A stretch of DNA of 64,000 nucleotides. Source: Ruminococcus_C callidus (GTDB lineage Bacteria > Bacillota > Clostridia > Oscillospirales > Ruminococcaceae). Made by a program: the position numbers and the translations under genes. Location of the stretch: NCBI RefSeq assembly GCF_049562855.1, contig NZ_CP186925.1, forward strand, positions 2,604,001-2,668,000, written 5' to 3'. The notes under the pieces are model-generated. The model was not told the DNA's origin. It was given only the letters and a program-made list of their open reading frames with translations, and did no database searches. Positions 16,084 to 24,439 of the stretch are shown here, piece after piece; position 1 is the stretch's first letter, and every line of letters starts with the position of its first letter.

Positions 16084-16647
16084 TTACTGTGCAGTATCTT
16101 CTGTTTCTGCACTTTCCGCAGCGGCATCGGTTTCCTCCGAAGAAACCGGTTCGGCAGTGGTTTCATACACCCCTGCCGGTGCAGCCTGAGCCGACTTGCG
16201 AGCCTCACGCTCTGCCTGTTCCGCTTCTCTTGCTGCACGGCGTGCAGCCTCTGCTGCTTCTGCCTCTGCTTTCCATTTGCCATAGGACTCGTTCTTATGG
16301 CCGCACTCCGGACAGAACTTCTGCCCGTCGTTGACCTTAGAACCGCATTCCGGACAAATGCTTGCGTTGTCCAGCCCTGCAAGCTCCGACTTCAGCACAT
16401 CGATCTGTGCGATCAGGTCAGAAGCCTGCTGGAACAGACCTTCGTACTGCTCCTCCGGCTGGCACTGGTTCTCCACATAATAGCGGGAACCGATTTCCTG
16501 ATAAATGGTCTGGAGCGACTCATTACAGCTGTTGATCATGCGGCGTACCCGTGCACGGGCAGTCGCCTTCTTGGAAGTATCTGCAACTTCCCTCGCCATT
16601 TTTCCCACGTCGTCGCTCATTTTCCGAAACTGATCACGAAAATCCAT
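16084..16647 (-). CDS. Zinc-ribbon protein with coiled-coil and Ala/Glu-rich tail
   Basis: 187 residues: an N-terminal helical region (about 1-105, begins MDFRDQF), one double-CxxC zinc ribbon (CPECGSKVNDGQKFCPECG, about 112-130) and a long charged Ala/Glu/Arg-rich tail likely to be helical or disordered. Such zinc-ribbon proteins are common in clostridia and mostly uncharacterised. I start it at 16647 because GGAGGAG lies 6-7 bases upstream; the ATG at 16662 overlaps that site. No signal peptide, so it is cytoplasmic. Confidence 0.75.
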   Translation of the reverse strand: MDFRDQFRKMSDDVGKMAREVADTSKKATARARVRRMINSCNESLQTIYQEIGSRYYVENQCQPEEQYEGLFQQASDLIAQIDVLKSELAGLDNASICPECGSKVNDGQKFCPECGHKNESYGKWKAEAEAAEAARRAAREAEQAEREARKSAQAAPAGVYETTAEPVSSEETDAAAESAETEDTAQ

Positions 16648-16796
16648 TTTATTCTCCTCCACAAAAGCGTTCTGCTGATTTTGATCCGATCATTGTTATT
16701 GTATGACAGTCCCCTGCCATTTGATTCCCGAAACACAACTTCAAAGCAACGTTTCAAAACAAGCAGTCTGCCCTATGGTATTATTCGATTTTTTAA

Positions 16797-16857
16797 GGAA
16801 ACACTGAATAAAGCTTGTATGTGCAAAGCCGTCAGGCGGGCTTTATACAGCGGTTCC
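16797..16857. repeat. 61-bp relative of the palindromic family
   Basis: GGAAACACTGAATAAAGC at the left and GCTTTATACAGCGGTTCC at the right enclose GTGCAAAGCCGTCAGGCGG, a core also seen in the 95-bp and 173-bp copies. It abuts the stop codon of the SpoIID-like gene. Flanks TTAA and TTAT match at three of four bases. Confidence 0.65.
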
Positions 16858-17967
16858 TTATCCGCAAACATATGCGAATCTGGCACTGCGAAGTCCCAGA
16901 GTGCTTCTGAATGCGTCGCCGTTTACTGTTTTCTGACCGTCGATGTTTACCGAACGGACATAGCCGCTGTCGCCGACTTCCAGCCGGATCCAGTTGGACG
17001 GATTTGCTGAAAGAGAAACGCCATAGGCATTCTGAATACGGGAGCGTACTTCGTCCACAGACATATAGGTGACCACACCATAATAAGGATCGTATTCCGC
17101 ATCGTATTCACTGGGGACACTGACCAGATAATCATACTGTCTGCCCCAGATGTCTGCCGCACTGGCAGTCGCACCGCCGCTGGATGCACCATAAACTGTC
17201 AACGCATAGCTTCCGTCATAATACAGTGCCTGTCCGGCGACTGCGGAAACTGCATCGATCACATTCTGCGGCGGATTCGGTTTCAGGATCACATTGTTGA
17301 CACTGCCGCCGTTAAACATGATGTATGTATAAGCGGCGATTGCCTGTGCCTTCATGGCTTCCGGATGCATGGTAGAGCTCATCTCGTTGTATACGATCTG
17401 AGAAATAATATCCACATAGCTGCCGGTAACACCGTTGGCAGTCACGGTGCTGCCTGCACCTTCCTGCACCAGTGTGGTTCCGGGGAAGTAGTGGAACAAA
17501 ATCGACTGATAGTCATAACCGCCGTAAGTGGCGTAATTATTCGCACCGTTCTGGCTCATGCCAACACAATGTCCATATCCATAAGTGGTAAATGCAAACT
17601 GACCGGCACTGACAGATGCTGCCATAGAGGCGGCTGCACCGATGTTTGCACTGCCCTCTGTGCCGGAAGAACCGATCGGCACGGTGACTTCTTTCAGCGT
17701 TGTCGCATTCTGAATTGCCGCAGCCTGTTCTTCCGACGGTGTAACTTCTTCATACTGAACCAAAGATAAGCTGGAATCGTAATCTGAAATTTCAGCTTTC
17801 CACAAAGTATCGTCGCTTTCGTTTGCCGCAGTTGTCGTGTCAGTGACAGCAGTACTAGTACCTGCTGTTTCTGTTTCCGGCACTGCATAGGCACTGACGG
17901 CACAGGTTCCTGCCAGCAGTGCTGCAACTGCAAGTGCAATACCCATTTGTGGGTAACGTATTTTCAT
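16858..17967 (-). CDS. Secreted SpoIID/LytB-like protein with circularly permuted motif order
   Basis: A 369-residue protein with a signal peptide (about 1-28). SpoIID-family motifs are all visible but in an unusual order. In classical SpoIID the order is EM...KAQA, SGG.T..W, LGLRS.F, then GHGVGMSQ.GA. Here YGYGHCVGMSQNGA comes first (129-142), followed by E195 M196, KAQA (206-209), SSGGATASAADIWG (262-275) and finally LGLRSARF (357-364). SpoIID is a lytic transglycosylase acting on stripped peptidoglycan during engulfment; E195 would be the catalytic acid. The permutation should still let the same fold close. A spore or cell-wall role is inferred. RBS GGAG precedes the start. Confidence 0.8.
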   Translation of the reverse strand: MKIRYPQMGIALAVAALLAGTCAVSAYAVPETETAGTSTAVTDTTTAANESDDTLWKAEISDYDSSLSLVQYEEVTPSEEQAAAIQNATTLKEVTVPIGSSGTEGSANIGAAASMAASVSAGQFAFTTYGYGHCVGMSQNGANNYATYGGYDYQSILFHYFPGTTLVQEGAGSTVTANGVTGSYVDIISQIVYNEMSSTMHPEAMKAQAIAAYTYIMFNGGSVNNVILKPNPPQNVIDAVSAVAGQALYYDGSYALTVYGASSGGATASAADIWGRQYDYLVSVPSEYDAEYDPYYGVVTYMSVDEVRSRIQNAYGVSLSANPSNWIRLEVGDSGYVRSVNIDGQKTVNGDAFRSTLGLRSARFAYVCG

Positions 17968-18027
17968 ATCAAAACTCCATTTTTACCGACAAAATGCCGG
18001 GTAGTAAAAGGCGATTCTCATCGCCCG

Positions 18028-18058
18028 AAAGCCGCAGACATTGCTGCCGCGGCTTTCT
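18028..18058. other. Stem-loop between sortase and SpoIID-like genes
   Basis: GAAAGCCGC and GCGGCTTTC form a 9-bp stem with a 13-base loop downstream of the first sortase gene. There is no T-run, so it is at best a weak terminator or a 3'-end stabiliser. Confidence 0.4.
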
Positions 18059-18099
18059 GCTGCACAGCAGTACCGTCTGGGTCAAGCCCTCCGGTCGTG

Positions 18100-18909
18100 T
18101 CACTCCTGTGCAGCGGCGGTTTCACTGCTGCCGCCCTGAATGGTTTTCAGCATGGACGCAGTATCTTCGCCGTCGCGAAGCCGGCGTGCCACGATGACAA
18201 ACCGTGAGTTATCCTCATCGGAATAGCAGGTGGAGAGCGTCAGCAGGCTGTCCCCATACTGCACGTCAATGGGATTGTCGATCATATTCTTCGCGTTGAC
18301 AGAACCCATGAAGCTGTCAAATGTGGTCTTGTCGTCCAGTTCCTCCATTTGCCAGTACTTGAAATCTGAATCCGCATTGCCGCTGGTAATAATCAGACCA
18401 ACCATGACATACGTATAGTCCGCATAGTTGGAGCTGAATGTGATAAACGGTGCTTCCTTGTAATAGGACGGGTTCTGACGGTACTGCCGCAGAGAGCCGA
18501 ACATGGTGTTGTCTGCCATGTTGTGACCGTACAGGACAATGTTTTCCGACCACTGATCCGGATAGGCACCGAACGAATCAGTGCAGTCCATGAATACAGT
18601 GCCGGCACGGAATTCCTGTCCGTCAAAGCCGTGATCCAGATAATATTCATTATCCGCAGTCTGTACCACAGGGTTGTCCACCTGTGTACCGTCAATGGTG
18701 ATATAACCGACCGTATCCGGATTCTGAGCCAGCAGCTTTTTGGCACGCTCTGTCAGTTCCGGTGCCGCAGTTGCGGCCTCCGTCGGTGCCTCTGTGGCAG
18801 GTGCAGAAGTTGCAATGCCCGCATTCTGATCGATCTGTTCTCCGCAGCCTGTGGCAAAGAGAGAAAAGACCAATGCCCCGGCGACTGCACCGATTTGCCA
18901 TTTCTTCAT
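18100..18909 (-). CDS. Class B-like sortase with lipoprotein-type N-terminus
   Basis: A 269-residue cysteine transpeptidase. The catalytic triad is visible: H129 in LYGHNM, C228 in TLSTC and R242 in VIVARR, in the class B arrangement. Sortases join sorted surface proteins to peptidoglycan or pilins. Unusually, the N-terminus looks like a lipoprotein signal (Cys22 in FATGC), followed by a Ala/Thr/Pro-rich spacer (about 33-50), where sortases usually have a plain membrane anchor. The start at 18909 follows GAGGA; 18930 is an alternative. It follows a second sortase by 36 bp on the same strand. No LPXTG-type substrate is in the window. Confidence 0.88.
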   Translation of the reverse strand: MKKWQIGAVAGALVFSLFATGCGEQIDQNAGIATSAPATEAPTEAATAAPELTERAKKLLAQNPDTVGYITIDGTQVDNPVVQTADNEYYLDHGFDGQEFRAGTVFMDCTDSFGAYPDQWSENIVLYGHNMADNTMFGSLRQYRQNPSYYKEAPFITFSSNYADYTYVMVGLIITSGNADSDFKYWQMEELDDKTTFDSFMGSVNAKNMIDNPIDVQYGDSLLTLSTCYSDEDNSRFVIVARRLRDGEDTASMLKTIQGGSSETAAAQE

Positions 18910-18945
18910 ATTCGAATTCCTCATTTCCATTATCGCCCTTCTGCA

Positions 18946-20295
18946 TCAACCGTAAGGAGCAAAAGGGGCATCAGGGTTGTATGTCTTTTCATTCCACAAA
19001 TAATACACATTGGGCCATTTGATGTTGGGATTGAGTATGCTGCCGGCGATTCGCTCGTTGGGGTCCTCGCCGTCCCGCACACGCCGTGCCACGATCACCA
19101 GACGTGCCGTATCAAAGGCATTATTGCAGGTGGAAAGTGTCAGCAGCTGGTCGCCGTATTTCACATCTACATTCGTGATGCGGAGCGTCCGCCGCTTGAC
19201 TTCGTTGACATAGTTATAAAATTCCGTTTCATCTGCAAAATCAATTGCGTTCCAGTAGTCAAAACGAGTGTCCGTCGTATCCTCGGCATCTGCAATAAAG
19301 TAGCCGAAGATCTTATACTGGTAGGTTTCGTAATTGGAATTCAGCGAGATCAGCGGATGTTCGTCATAATAGTTTTCATCGGTACGGTAATATTTCAGCG
19401 TACCAAACATGGAAAGGTCACGCATGTTGTGCCCGTAGATGATCAGGTTGTCCGAATTCGGCGTTTGCAGAGTGCCGTCCTCACCCACGTCATCGAACGA
19501 ACAGCGGTAGTCCAGAAAGATCGAGCCCGGCTTGGAATCCTCTTTCTGCACATTCCGGTAGAGATAGTACTCATTTCCCGGCTCATCGTCCAGATGGTGC
19601 AGCACCGGATAATCCACTTTGGTACCCGGAATCGAGATCCAGCCGTTGATCTCTGAATTCATCGCCAGCAGGTCTGCCGCACCCGGCAGCAGCGTGTAGA
19701 TCTTTTCCGTAGGTTCTTCTGATTCCGGCTGCGGCTGAGTGAGTTCCGTGGTCTGGGTGGCAAAGTTGGCATGATACGCCGAACCAATGTCATCATACAT
19801 CTTGTCTGCACGGAAAATGTCCACAAAGTACAGCACGATCAGGACAACGCACACCAGAAACACTGCCGCGGAAAACAGGAAAATACTCTTTCGCACCACT
19901 TCGCCTCCCGAATCTCCCCGCTGCGGAAACAGATCCAGCATCTTCTGCCCGAACGTTTTCTTCTTCGGTTTCGGAGACACGCGGGGCGGTGGCGGCGGGT
20001 ATTTTTCCGGATGTTCTTTCTGGTCTTTGACCTGTCGGATCTGATATGCCACCCGCAGGGAAACCGCTTCTTCTTCCTCTTCCTGTGCAATGTGGAACAG
20101 CGTTGTCCGAATCGCCTTGATCTTGTCTTTCGGTTCGCTGGGCGTTTTGCTCTTGGCTTCGCCTTTTTCTGAAGAATCGGTTTCCGGTTCTTCCGGCAGC
20201 ACAGTCCGGGAACGCTCTGCTCCCCCGGCTTCCGGCGGTGCCGGTGTTTCCGAAGATTCCGCAGATGTTACAGCGGTTTTTTCTTCTTCCTGCAT
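18946..20295 (-). CDS. Class B sortase with long cytoplasmic N-terminal region
   Basis: A 449-residue sortase. Residues 1-136 are charged and Pro-rich (including a run of five prolines near 100-104) and should be cytoplasmic; one membrane span follows (about 137-159) and then the catalytic domain with H289 (YGHNM), C390 (TLSTC) and R404 (VARR). The N-terminal region is much longer than in typical sortases (about 25 residues) and might bind a cytoplasmic partner. GGAGGAAA precedes the ATG at 20295, which lies 28 bp inside the end of cinA. In Ruminococcus, sortases anchor cellulosome scaffoldins; that role here is only inferred. Confidence 0.88.
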   Translation of the reverse strand: MQEEEKTAVTSAESSETPAPPEAGGAERSRTVLPEEPETDSSEKGEAKSKTPSEPKDKIKAIRTTLFHIAQEEEEEAVSLRVAYQIRQVKDQKEHPEKYPPPPPRVSPKPKKKTFGQKMLDLFPQRGDSGGEVVRKSIFLFSAAVFLVCVVLIVLYFVDIFRADKMYDDIGSAYHANFATQTTELTQPQPESEEPTEKIYTLLPGAADLLAMNSEINGWISIPGTKVDYPVLHHLDDEPGNEYYLYRNVQKEDSKPGSIFLDYRCSFDDVGEDGTLQTPNSDNLIIYGHNMRDLSMFGTLKYYRTDENYYDEHPLISLNSNYETYQYKIFGYFIADAEDTTDTRFDYWNAIDFADETEFYNYVNEVKRRTLRITNVDVKYGDQLLTLSTCNNAFDTARLVIVARRVRDGEDPNERIAGSILNPNIKWPNVYYLWNEKTYNPDAPFAPYG

Positions 20296-20849
20296 TCTGT
20301 TTCCTCCATCAGGATCCGTTCTGCGACACCAAATATGCACACAGCGGCTCCGTGACGGATCTCCTCCCGCGTGTGCAGACCGTATCGCCAAAGCTGCAGG
20401 TGCATGACATATTCCTGTTTGCCATACAGGATCCCTGCATAGACTGTTCCCACTGGCTGTTCCGGCGTTCCGCCGCCGGGACCGGCAAGTCCCGTCACTG
20501 ACAGACACAAATCCGCCTCCGCCTGTGTTCGCAGTCCCTGCACCATGGCAGAAGCCACTTCTGCACTGACCACGCCTTTTTCGGCGATCAGTTCTGCCGG
20601 AACGCCCAGCAGCTTGGTTTTCATGCGTTCCGCATAGGTACAAAGTCCCAGTTCAAACACATGGGACGCTCCCGCAACAGAAGTGATCTTCTGGGACAAC
20701 AGACCGCCGGTACAGCTTTCCGCCGTAGCGACTGTCTGATGTTCTCCATCTAGTAATTGTACAATATGTGCAAGGGTTTTGTCAAGTACTTTTTCTGTAT
20801 CCTGATAGATACGGCACAATTTTTCTTCATCTAACAACGTATATGCCAT
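20268..20849 (-). CDS. CinA C-terminal-type nicotinamide-nucleotide amidase (PncC)
   Basis: A 193-residue stand-alone CinA_C domain that deamidates NMN to NaMN in pyridine-nucleotide recycling. Motifs: TAESCTGGLLSQKITSV, with the catalytic Ser region, the segment KGVVSAEVASAM, and GLAGPGGGTPEQPVGTV. The N-terminal MoCF domain of full CinA is absent. Its end overlaps the start of the downstream sortase gene by 28 bp, so the two are translationally close. It lies between thiI and the sortases in one leftward gene row. Confidence 0.92.
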   Translation of the reverse strand: MAYTLLDEEKLCRIYQDTEKVLDKTLAHIVQLLDGEHQTVATAESCTGGLLSQKITSVAGASHVFELGLCTYAERMKTKLLGVPAELIAEKGVVSAEVASAMVQGLRTQAEADLCLSVTGLAGPGGGTPEQPVGTVYAGILYGKQEYVMHLQLWRYGLHTREEIRHGAAVCIFGVAERILMEETECRKKKKPL

Positions 20850-20959
20850 ATTTCACAGCACCTTTCCATTCCGCCGGTTCGGCAATCACACTTTGTGCGG
20901 CGTTTTTCTAAGAAAAGAAAAGTTTCAGAGCCCGTCCCTACAAAAATTTTCTGTGGTTT

Positions 20960-22138
20960 TTAAGACAGCTCGAACACTTTCATCGTTGTGCCTTCCACAG
21001 CCTTGTTGACCATTTCTGTAAAATCGAACTTGCCCTGTGCCTTTTCCACTTCCTCCAGGGACGGTCTGACCTTGGGGTGCTTCGGAGTAAACACGGTGCA
21101 GCAGTCCTCATAGGGCAGCGTGGAGGTTTCGAATGTGCCGATCATGCGGGCAGTTTCTACGATCTCGGTCTTGTCCGAACCGATCAGCGGGCGGAATACC
21201 GGAATCCTGCTGACTGCATCGGTGCAGGCAATTGCCTGCATGGTCTGGCTTGCCACCTGTCCCACGCTCTCGCCGGCAATCAAGGCAAGGCAATTGTCCT
21301 TTGCCGCGATTTTCTGGGCGATTTCCATCATCAGCCGCCGCATGATGACAGTGAAATATTCCTCCGGACAATACTTCTTGATCGCCTCCTGAATCTCCGT
21401 AAACGGTACGCAGAAAAAGGCGATGTTTCCGCAGTACGGAGTCAGTTCCTGACAGAGCTGCTCCACCTTTTCCTGTGCACGGTCGGAGGTATACGGCGGG
21501 CTGACATAGTGAATGGCAGAAATGTGTACGCCGCGGCGTGCCATACGATAGCCGGCTACAGGGCTGTCGATACCGCCGGACAGCAGGAGCAGTGCCTTGC
21601 CGCTGCTGCCCACCGGCAGACCGCCGGCACCTTTGAGATTTGCACCGTGTACGAATGCGTGCGTGTCGCGGATCTCTACCATAACAGTCACGTCCGGATG
21701 ACGTACATCAACAGACAGGTGCGGATACGCATCCAGCAGAATGCCGCCCAGTTCCGCACAGATCTCCGGCGATTTCAGCGGGAACGCCTTATCTGCCCGC
21801 TTTGCCTCTACTTTAAATGTCTTTGCTCCCAGCAGAACTTCTTCCAGATAAGGCACTGCCTTGGCGGAAATGTCCTCCATGGTCTTTTCGCAGACACAGG
21901 CACGGCACAGAGCCGCGATGCCGAACACACACTGCAAATGCTCCAGCACCTCGTCCAGATCGATGTCCTCCGACAGCGGTTCCATATAAATGGTGGACTG
22001 GGCACGGTTCAGCTTGAATGCACCAAACTTTTTCAGACGGCGACGTAGGTTCTTCATCAGAATGTCCTCGAAAGTACCGCGGTTCAGCCCTTTCAGTGCC
22101 ATTTCTCCGTATTTTGCCAAAATCAATTCTTTTGCCAT
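20960..22138 (-). CDS. thiI: tRNA 4-thiouridine synthase ThiI (short form)
   Basis: A 392-residue enzyme that adenylates and thiolates U8 of tRNA. It has an N-terminal ferredoxin-like/THUMP part (1-170) and a PP-loop ATPase domain with SGGIDSP at 187-193. The C-terminal rhodanese domain of E. coli ThiI is missing, as in Bacillus, where a dedicated cysteine desulfurase supplies sulfur. The desulfurase gene just upstream on the same strand fits that partnership. The start at 22138 follows AAGGAG. Confidence 0.95.
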   Translation of the reverse strand: MAKELILAKYGEMALKGLNRGTFEDILMKNLRRRLKKFGAFKLNRAQSTIYMEPLSEDIDLDEVLEHLQCVFGIAALCRACVCEKTMEDISAKAVPYLEEVLLGAKTFKVEAKRADKAFPLKSPEICAELGGILLDAYPHLSVDVRHPDVTVMVEIRDTHAFVHGANLKGAGGLPVGSSGKALLLLSGGIDSPVAGYRMARRGVHISAIHYVSPPYTSDRAQEKVEQLCQELTPYCGNIAFFCVPFTEIQEAIKKYCPEEYFTVIMRRLMMEIAQKIAAKDNCLALIAGESVGQVASQTMQAIACTDAVSRIPVFRPLIGSDKTEIVETARMIGTFETSTLPYEDCCTVFTPKHPKVRPSLEEVEKAQGKFDFTEMVNKAVEGTTMKVFELS

Positions 22139-22155
22139 TGGTTTTCTCCTTCTAT

Positions 22156-22201
22156 GGAAACACTGCATCAAGCCGCCTGGCGGGGCTTATCCGTGTTTTC
22201 C
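22156..22201. repeat. 46-bp relative of the palindromic family
   Basis: GGAAACACTGCATCAAGC and the complementary GGGCTTATCCGTGTTTTCC form one short hairpin. It is directly next to the 335-bp element at 22211 and matches in length a copy at 48939-48984. Confidence 0.5.
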
Positions 22202-22210
22202 GGTATTTCA

Positions 22211-22545
22211 GGCAATACCGCACAAAAAGCGTCTGGCGACTTTGCACGCCATCTGCTTGCAAATTTCCCTTCAGAGCCTGTTTCGTATCTTCTCGCACGC
22301 ATCTTGCGTGCATATTTTCCGAGATATTTCGGGAAAATACTCGAAAATCCACAAAGGATTTTCTCCGTTTTTCCCTTCATCTCTCAAAAAATCTGACGAC
22401 GCAATCTGCATACGTCAGATACGAAACAGACTCTCATATTTCACAAAAATGCTCGTGAATACATCCAGTATTCACTCCGCTTTTTGTTTCATCTGACGAA
22501 AAATTTGACGACGCATCTGTCGCACAATCTTTGTGCGGTATTGCC
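22211..22545 (-). repeat. 335-bp GGCAATACC element, copy 2 (duplication TTCA)
   Basis: Full-length copy in reverse orientation with perfect TTCA flanks. It lies between nifS and thiI inside what is otherwise one gene row, so transcription must pass through it if the row is an operon. Confidence 0.9.
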
Positions 22546-22563
22546 TTCAGCATTTCTGCCGTA

Positions 22564-23694
22564 TCAGTGCATCAGTTCTTTCTGTGCGTCCCGCAGTCCC
22601 TGTACCAGTGCCGCAATGTCCTCCTCTGTGTTCTCTGCACAGAAGCTGATTCGCAGGGCACTGTCCACCTCTGCGGGCTTTGCCCCGAATAATTCCAGTA
22701 CGCCGCTGCTGGCTCCCTTGGAACATGCCGAGCCGCTGGAAACATAGACTTCCCGCTGCTCCAGATAGTGCAGCACGATCTCCGAGCGATAGCCCAGCAG
22801 GGAAATGTTCAGCACATAGGGAGATGCTCCCTCTATGTCCCGAATGATCACGCCGTCCATTTCCCGCAGCTGTGCGATCAGACTGCTGCGAAGCTGAGAA
22901 ACCCGTTCCAGACGTTCTTCGATGTTCAGGGACAGCTTTTCCGTTGCCGCCCCGAACGAAGCAATCAACGGCACACTTTCTGTGCCCGGACGCAGCCCCC
23001 GTTCCTGTTCGCTGCCGCACAGGATCGGTTTCACCCGCACGCCATGCCGGATATACAGAGCACCGACACCTTTTAAAGCATGTACCTTGTGCCCGCTGAC
23101 TGAAACCAGATCGGCACAGAGTGTTCTCGGCTTAAACGGAATTTTCAGGAATCCCTGTACGGCATCACAGTGTGTGATGATTTCCGGATCATTTCGCTTC
23201 ACCATGCGGAATACGTTTTCCACCGGCAGCCGGCAGCCGTTTTCATTGTTCACCAGCATCATGCTCACCAGACAGACGCTGCTGTCTATTTCCCGCAGAA
23301 AGTCTTCTGTATGATACTCTCCGTCCGCAGCCGGCGGCACGGTAACGACCGTAAAGCCCAGCGTTTTCAGATAGGAAAGAGTTGCTTTCACAGAAGCGTG
23401 CTCCACAGCACTGGCAACGATTTTCTTTCGCTTTCTGCCGTATGCTGCCGCCGCCCCGCGGATCGCCAGATTGGAACTTTCTGTCGCACCGGAAGTGAAA
23501 ACGATTTCCTGTGCCTTGCAGCCCAGAGCACCGGCGATCTGATTGCGGGCGTATTCCACTTCGTGCTGTGCCTCCAGTCCCTTGCGGTGCAGCGAGGACG
23601 GATTGCCGTAATGTGCAGAGATGCAGCTCATCACTGCCGCAGCAGCTTCTGCACACGGCTTGGTCGTTGCAGCGTTATCCAAATAATGTTCCAT
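22564..23694 (-). CDS. nifS: Cysteine desulfurase (NifS/IscS-like), ThiI partner
   Basis: A 376-residue PLP enzyme that removes sulfur from cysteine as a persulfide. The PLP lysine is K203 in SGHKVHALKG; the mobile catalytic cysteine is C324 in SSGSACSKG; the N-terminal YLDNAATT is typical. Next to thiI, it corresponds to Bacillus NifZ, which serves tRNA thiolation. It heads the leftward row nifS-thiI-cinA-sortase-sortase. Confidence 0.93.
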   Translation of the reverse strand: MEHYLDNAATTKPCAEAAAAVMSCISAHYGNPSSLHRKGLEAQHEVEYARNQIAGALGCKAQEIVFTSGATESSNLAIRGAAAAYGRKRKKIVASAVEHASVKATLSYLKTLGFTVVTVPPAADGEYHTEDFLREIDSSVCLVSMMLVNNENGCRLPVENVFRMVKRNDPEIITHCDAVQGFLKIPFKPRTLCADLVSVSGHKVHALKGVGALYIRHGVRVKPILCGSEQERGLRPGTESVPLIASFGAATEKLSLNIEERLERVSQLRSSLIAQLREMDGVIIRDIEGASPYVLNISLLGYRSEIVLHYLEQREVYVSSGSACSKGASSGVLELFGAKPAEVDSALRISFCAENTEEDIAALVQGLRDAQKELMH

Positions 23695-23747
23695 TGTGAT
23701 TCCCCCTACAAATGATTCCAGAATTCGATTCGGAATAATGCTTTTCT

Positions 23748-23777
23748 ATTATATCACAGTTTATCATTTTGTGCAAG
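23748..23777 (-). promoter_or_regulatory. Promoter of the nifS-thiI row
   Basis: Leftward TTGCAC (23777-23772), 18-bp spacer and TATAAT (23753-23748), 54 bp upstream of the nifS start. Confidence 0.75.
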
Positions 23778-23871
23778 TATTTGTGCAGGTAGAAGAAAAG
23801 CCCTGAAATTGCGTGACTTTTCGGCACTCTCAAAGAAATCAGAAAAAATCGAAAAAATTTGAAAAAAAGGC

Positions 23872-23900
23872 TTGACAAATCGAAAGTGTTGTGCTATAAT
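23872..23900 (+). promoter_or_regulatory. Promoter of the tRNA-Leu array
   Basis: TTGACA (23872-23877), 17-bp spacer, TATAAT (23895-23900), followed 33 bp later by the first tRNA. It is a full consensus match, as expected for a stable RNA operon. Confidence 0.85.
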
Positions 23901-23933
23901 AATTCTTGTCGCTGAAAACACGGCATGCGAAAT

Positions 23934-24020
23934 GCGGATATGGCGGAATTGGCAGACGCGCTAGCTTCAGGTGCTAGTCCTCGCAAGGGGGTGGAGGTTC
24001 AAGTCCTCTTATCCGCACCA
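23934..24020 (+). tRNA. tRNA-Leu (anticodon CAG), copy 1
   Basis: 87 nt with acceptor GCGGATA / TATCCGC, anticodon loop TTCAGGT (CAG), a long class II variable arm (CCTCGCAAGGGGG), T-loop GGTTCAAGTCC and encoded CCA. It reads CUG, the dominant Leu codon in the genes here. Confidence 0.97.
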
Positions 24021-24067
24021 TGTTTTCATTGATGCAAAAGTTCATATAGTCGAGAAAGCGTATCTAT

Positions 24068-24154
24068 GCGGATATGGCGGAATTGGCAGACGCGCTAGCT
24101 TCAGGTGCTAGTCCTCGCAAGGGGGTGGAGGTTCAAGTCCTCTTATCCGCACCA
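24068..24154 (+). tRNA. tRNA-Leu (anticodon CAG), copy 2
   Basis: Identical over 87 nt to copy 1, with CCA encoded. The spacer between copies 1 and 2 is 47 bp and unrelated to the next spacer. Confidence 0.97.
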
Positions 24155-24241
24155 AAAGCTTTCTCTGAAATTTTGAATTGCATCCCCGACTCTTTCCCAT
24201 TTCGGGTGTTTCCATCGGGTAATCAAACGGAAACAACTGCC

Positions 24242-24328
24242 GCGGATATGGCGGAATTGGCAGACGCGCTAGCTTCAGGTGCTAGTCCTCGCAAGGGGGT
24301 GGAGGTTCAAGTCCTCTTATCCGCACCA
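24242..24328 (+). tRNA. tRNA-Leu (anticodon CAG), copy 3
   Basis: Third identical copy with encoded CCA, 87 bp after copy 2 and just before the array terminator. Confidence 0.97.
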
Positions 24329-24338
24329 AGGATATGGA

Positions 24339-24375
24339 AAAGCTGATCATGTGAAAGCATGGTCAGCTTTTTTTG
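24339..24375 (+). terminator. Terminator of the tRNA array
   Basis: Stem AAGCTGATCATG / CATGGTCAGCTT (one G-U pair) with a 6-base loop and seven Ts. Confidence 0.85.
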
Positions 24376-24377
24376 TT

Positions 24378-24416
24378 AGAACCTGTCTTCAAAAGAAATA
24401 TGCGAAGACAGGTTCT
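24378..24416. promoter_or_regulatory. Perfect 13-bp inverted repeat upstream of the CPBP gene
   Basis: AGAACCTGTCTTC and GAAGACAGGTTCT are separated by 13 bases, ending 12 bases before the ribosome binding site AAGGAGAG. It may be a leader hairpin or an operator. No T-run follows. Confidence 0.45.
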
Positions 24417-24439
24417 TATACCTATAAGGAGAGATTCTC

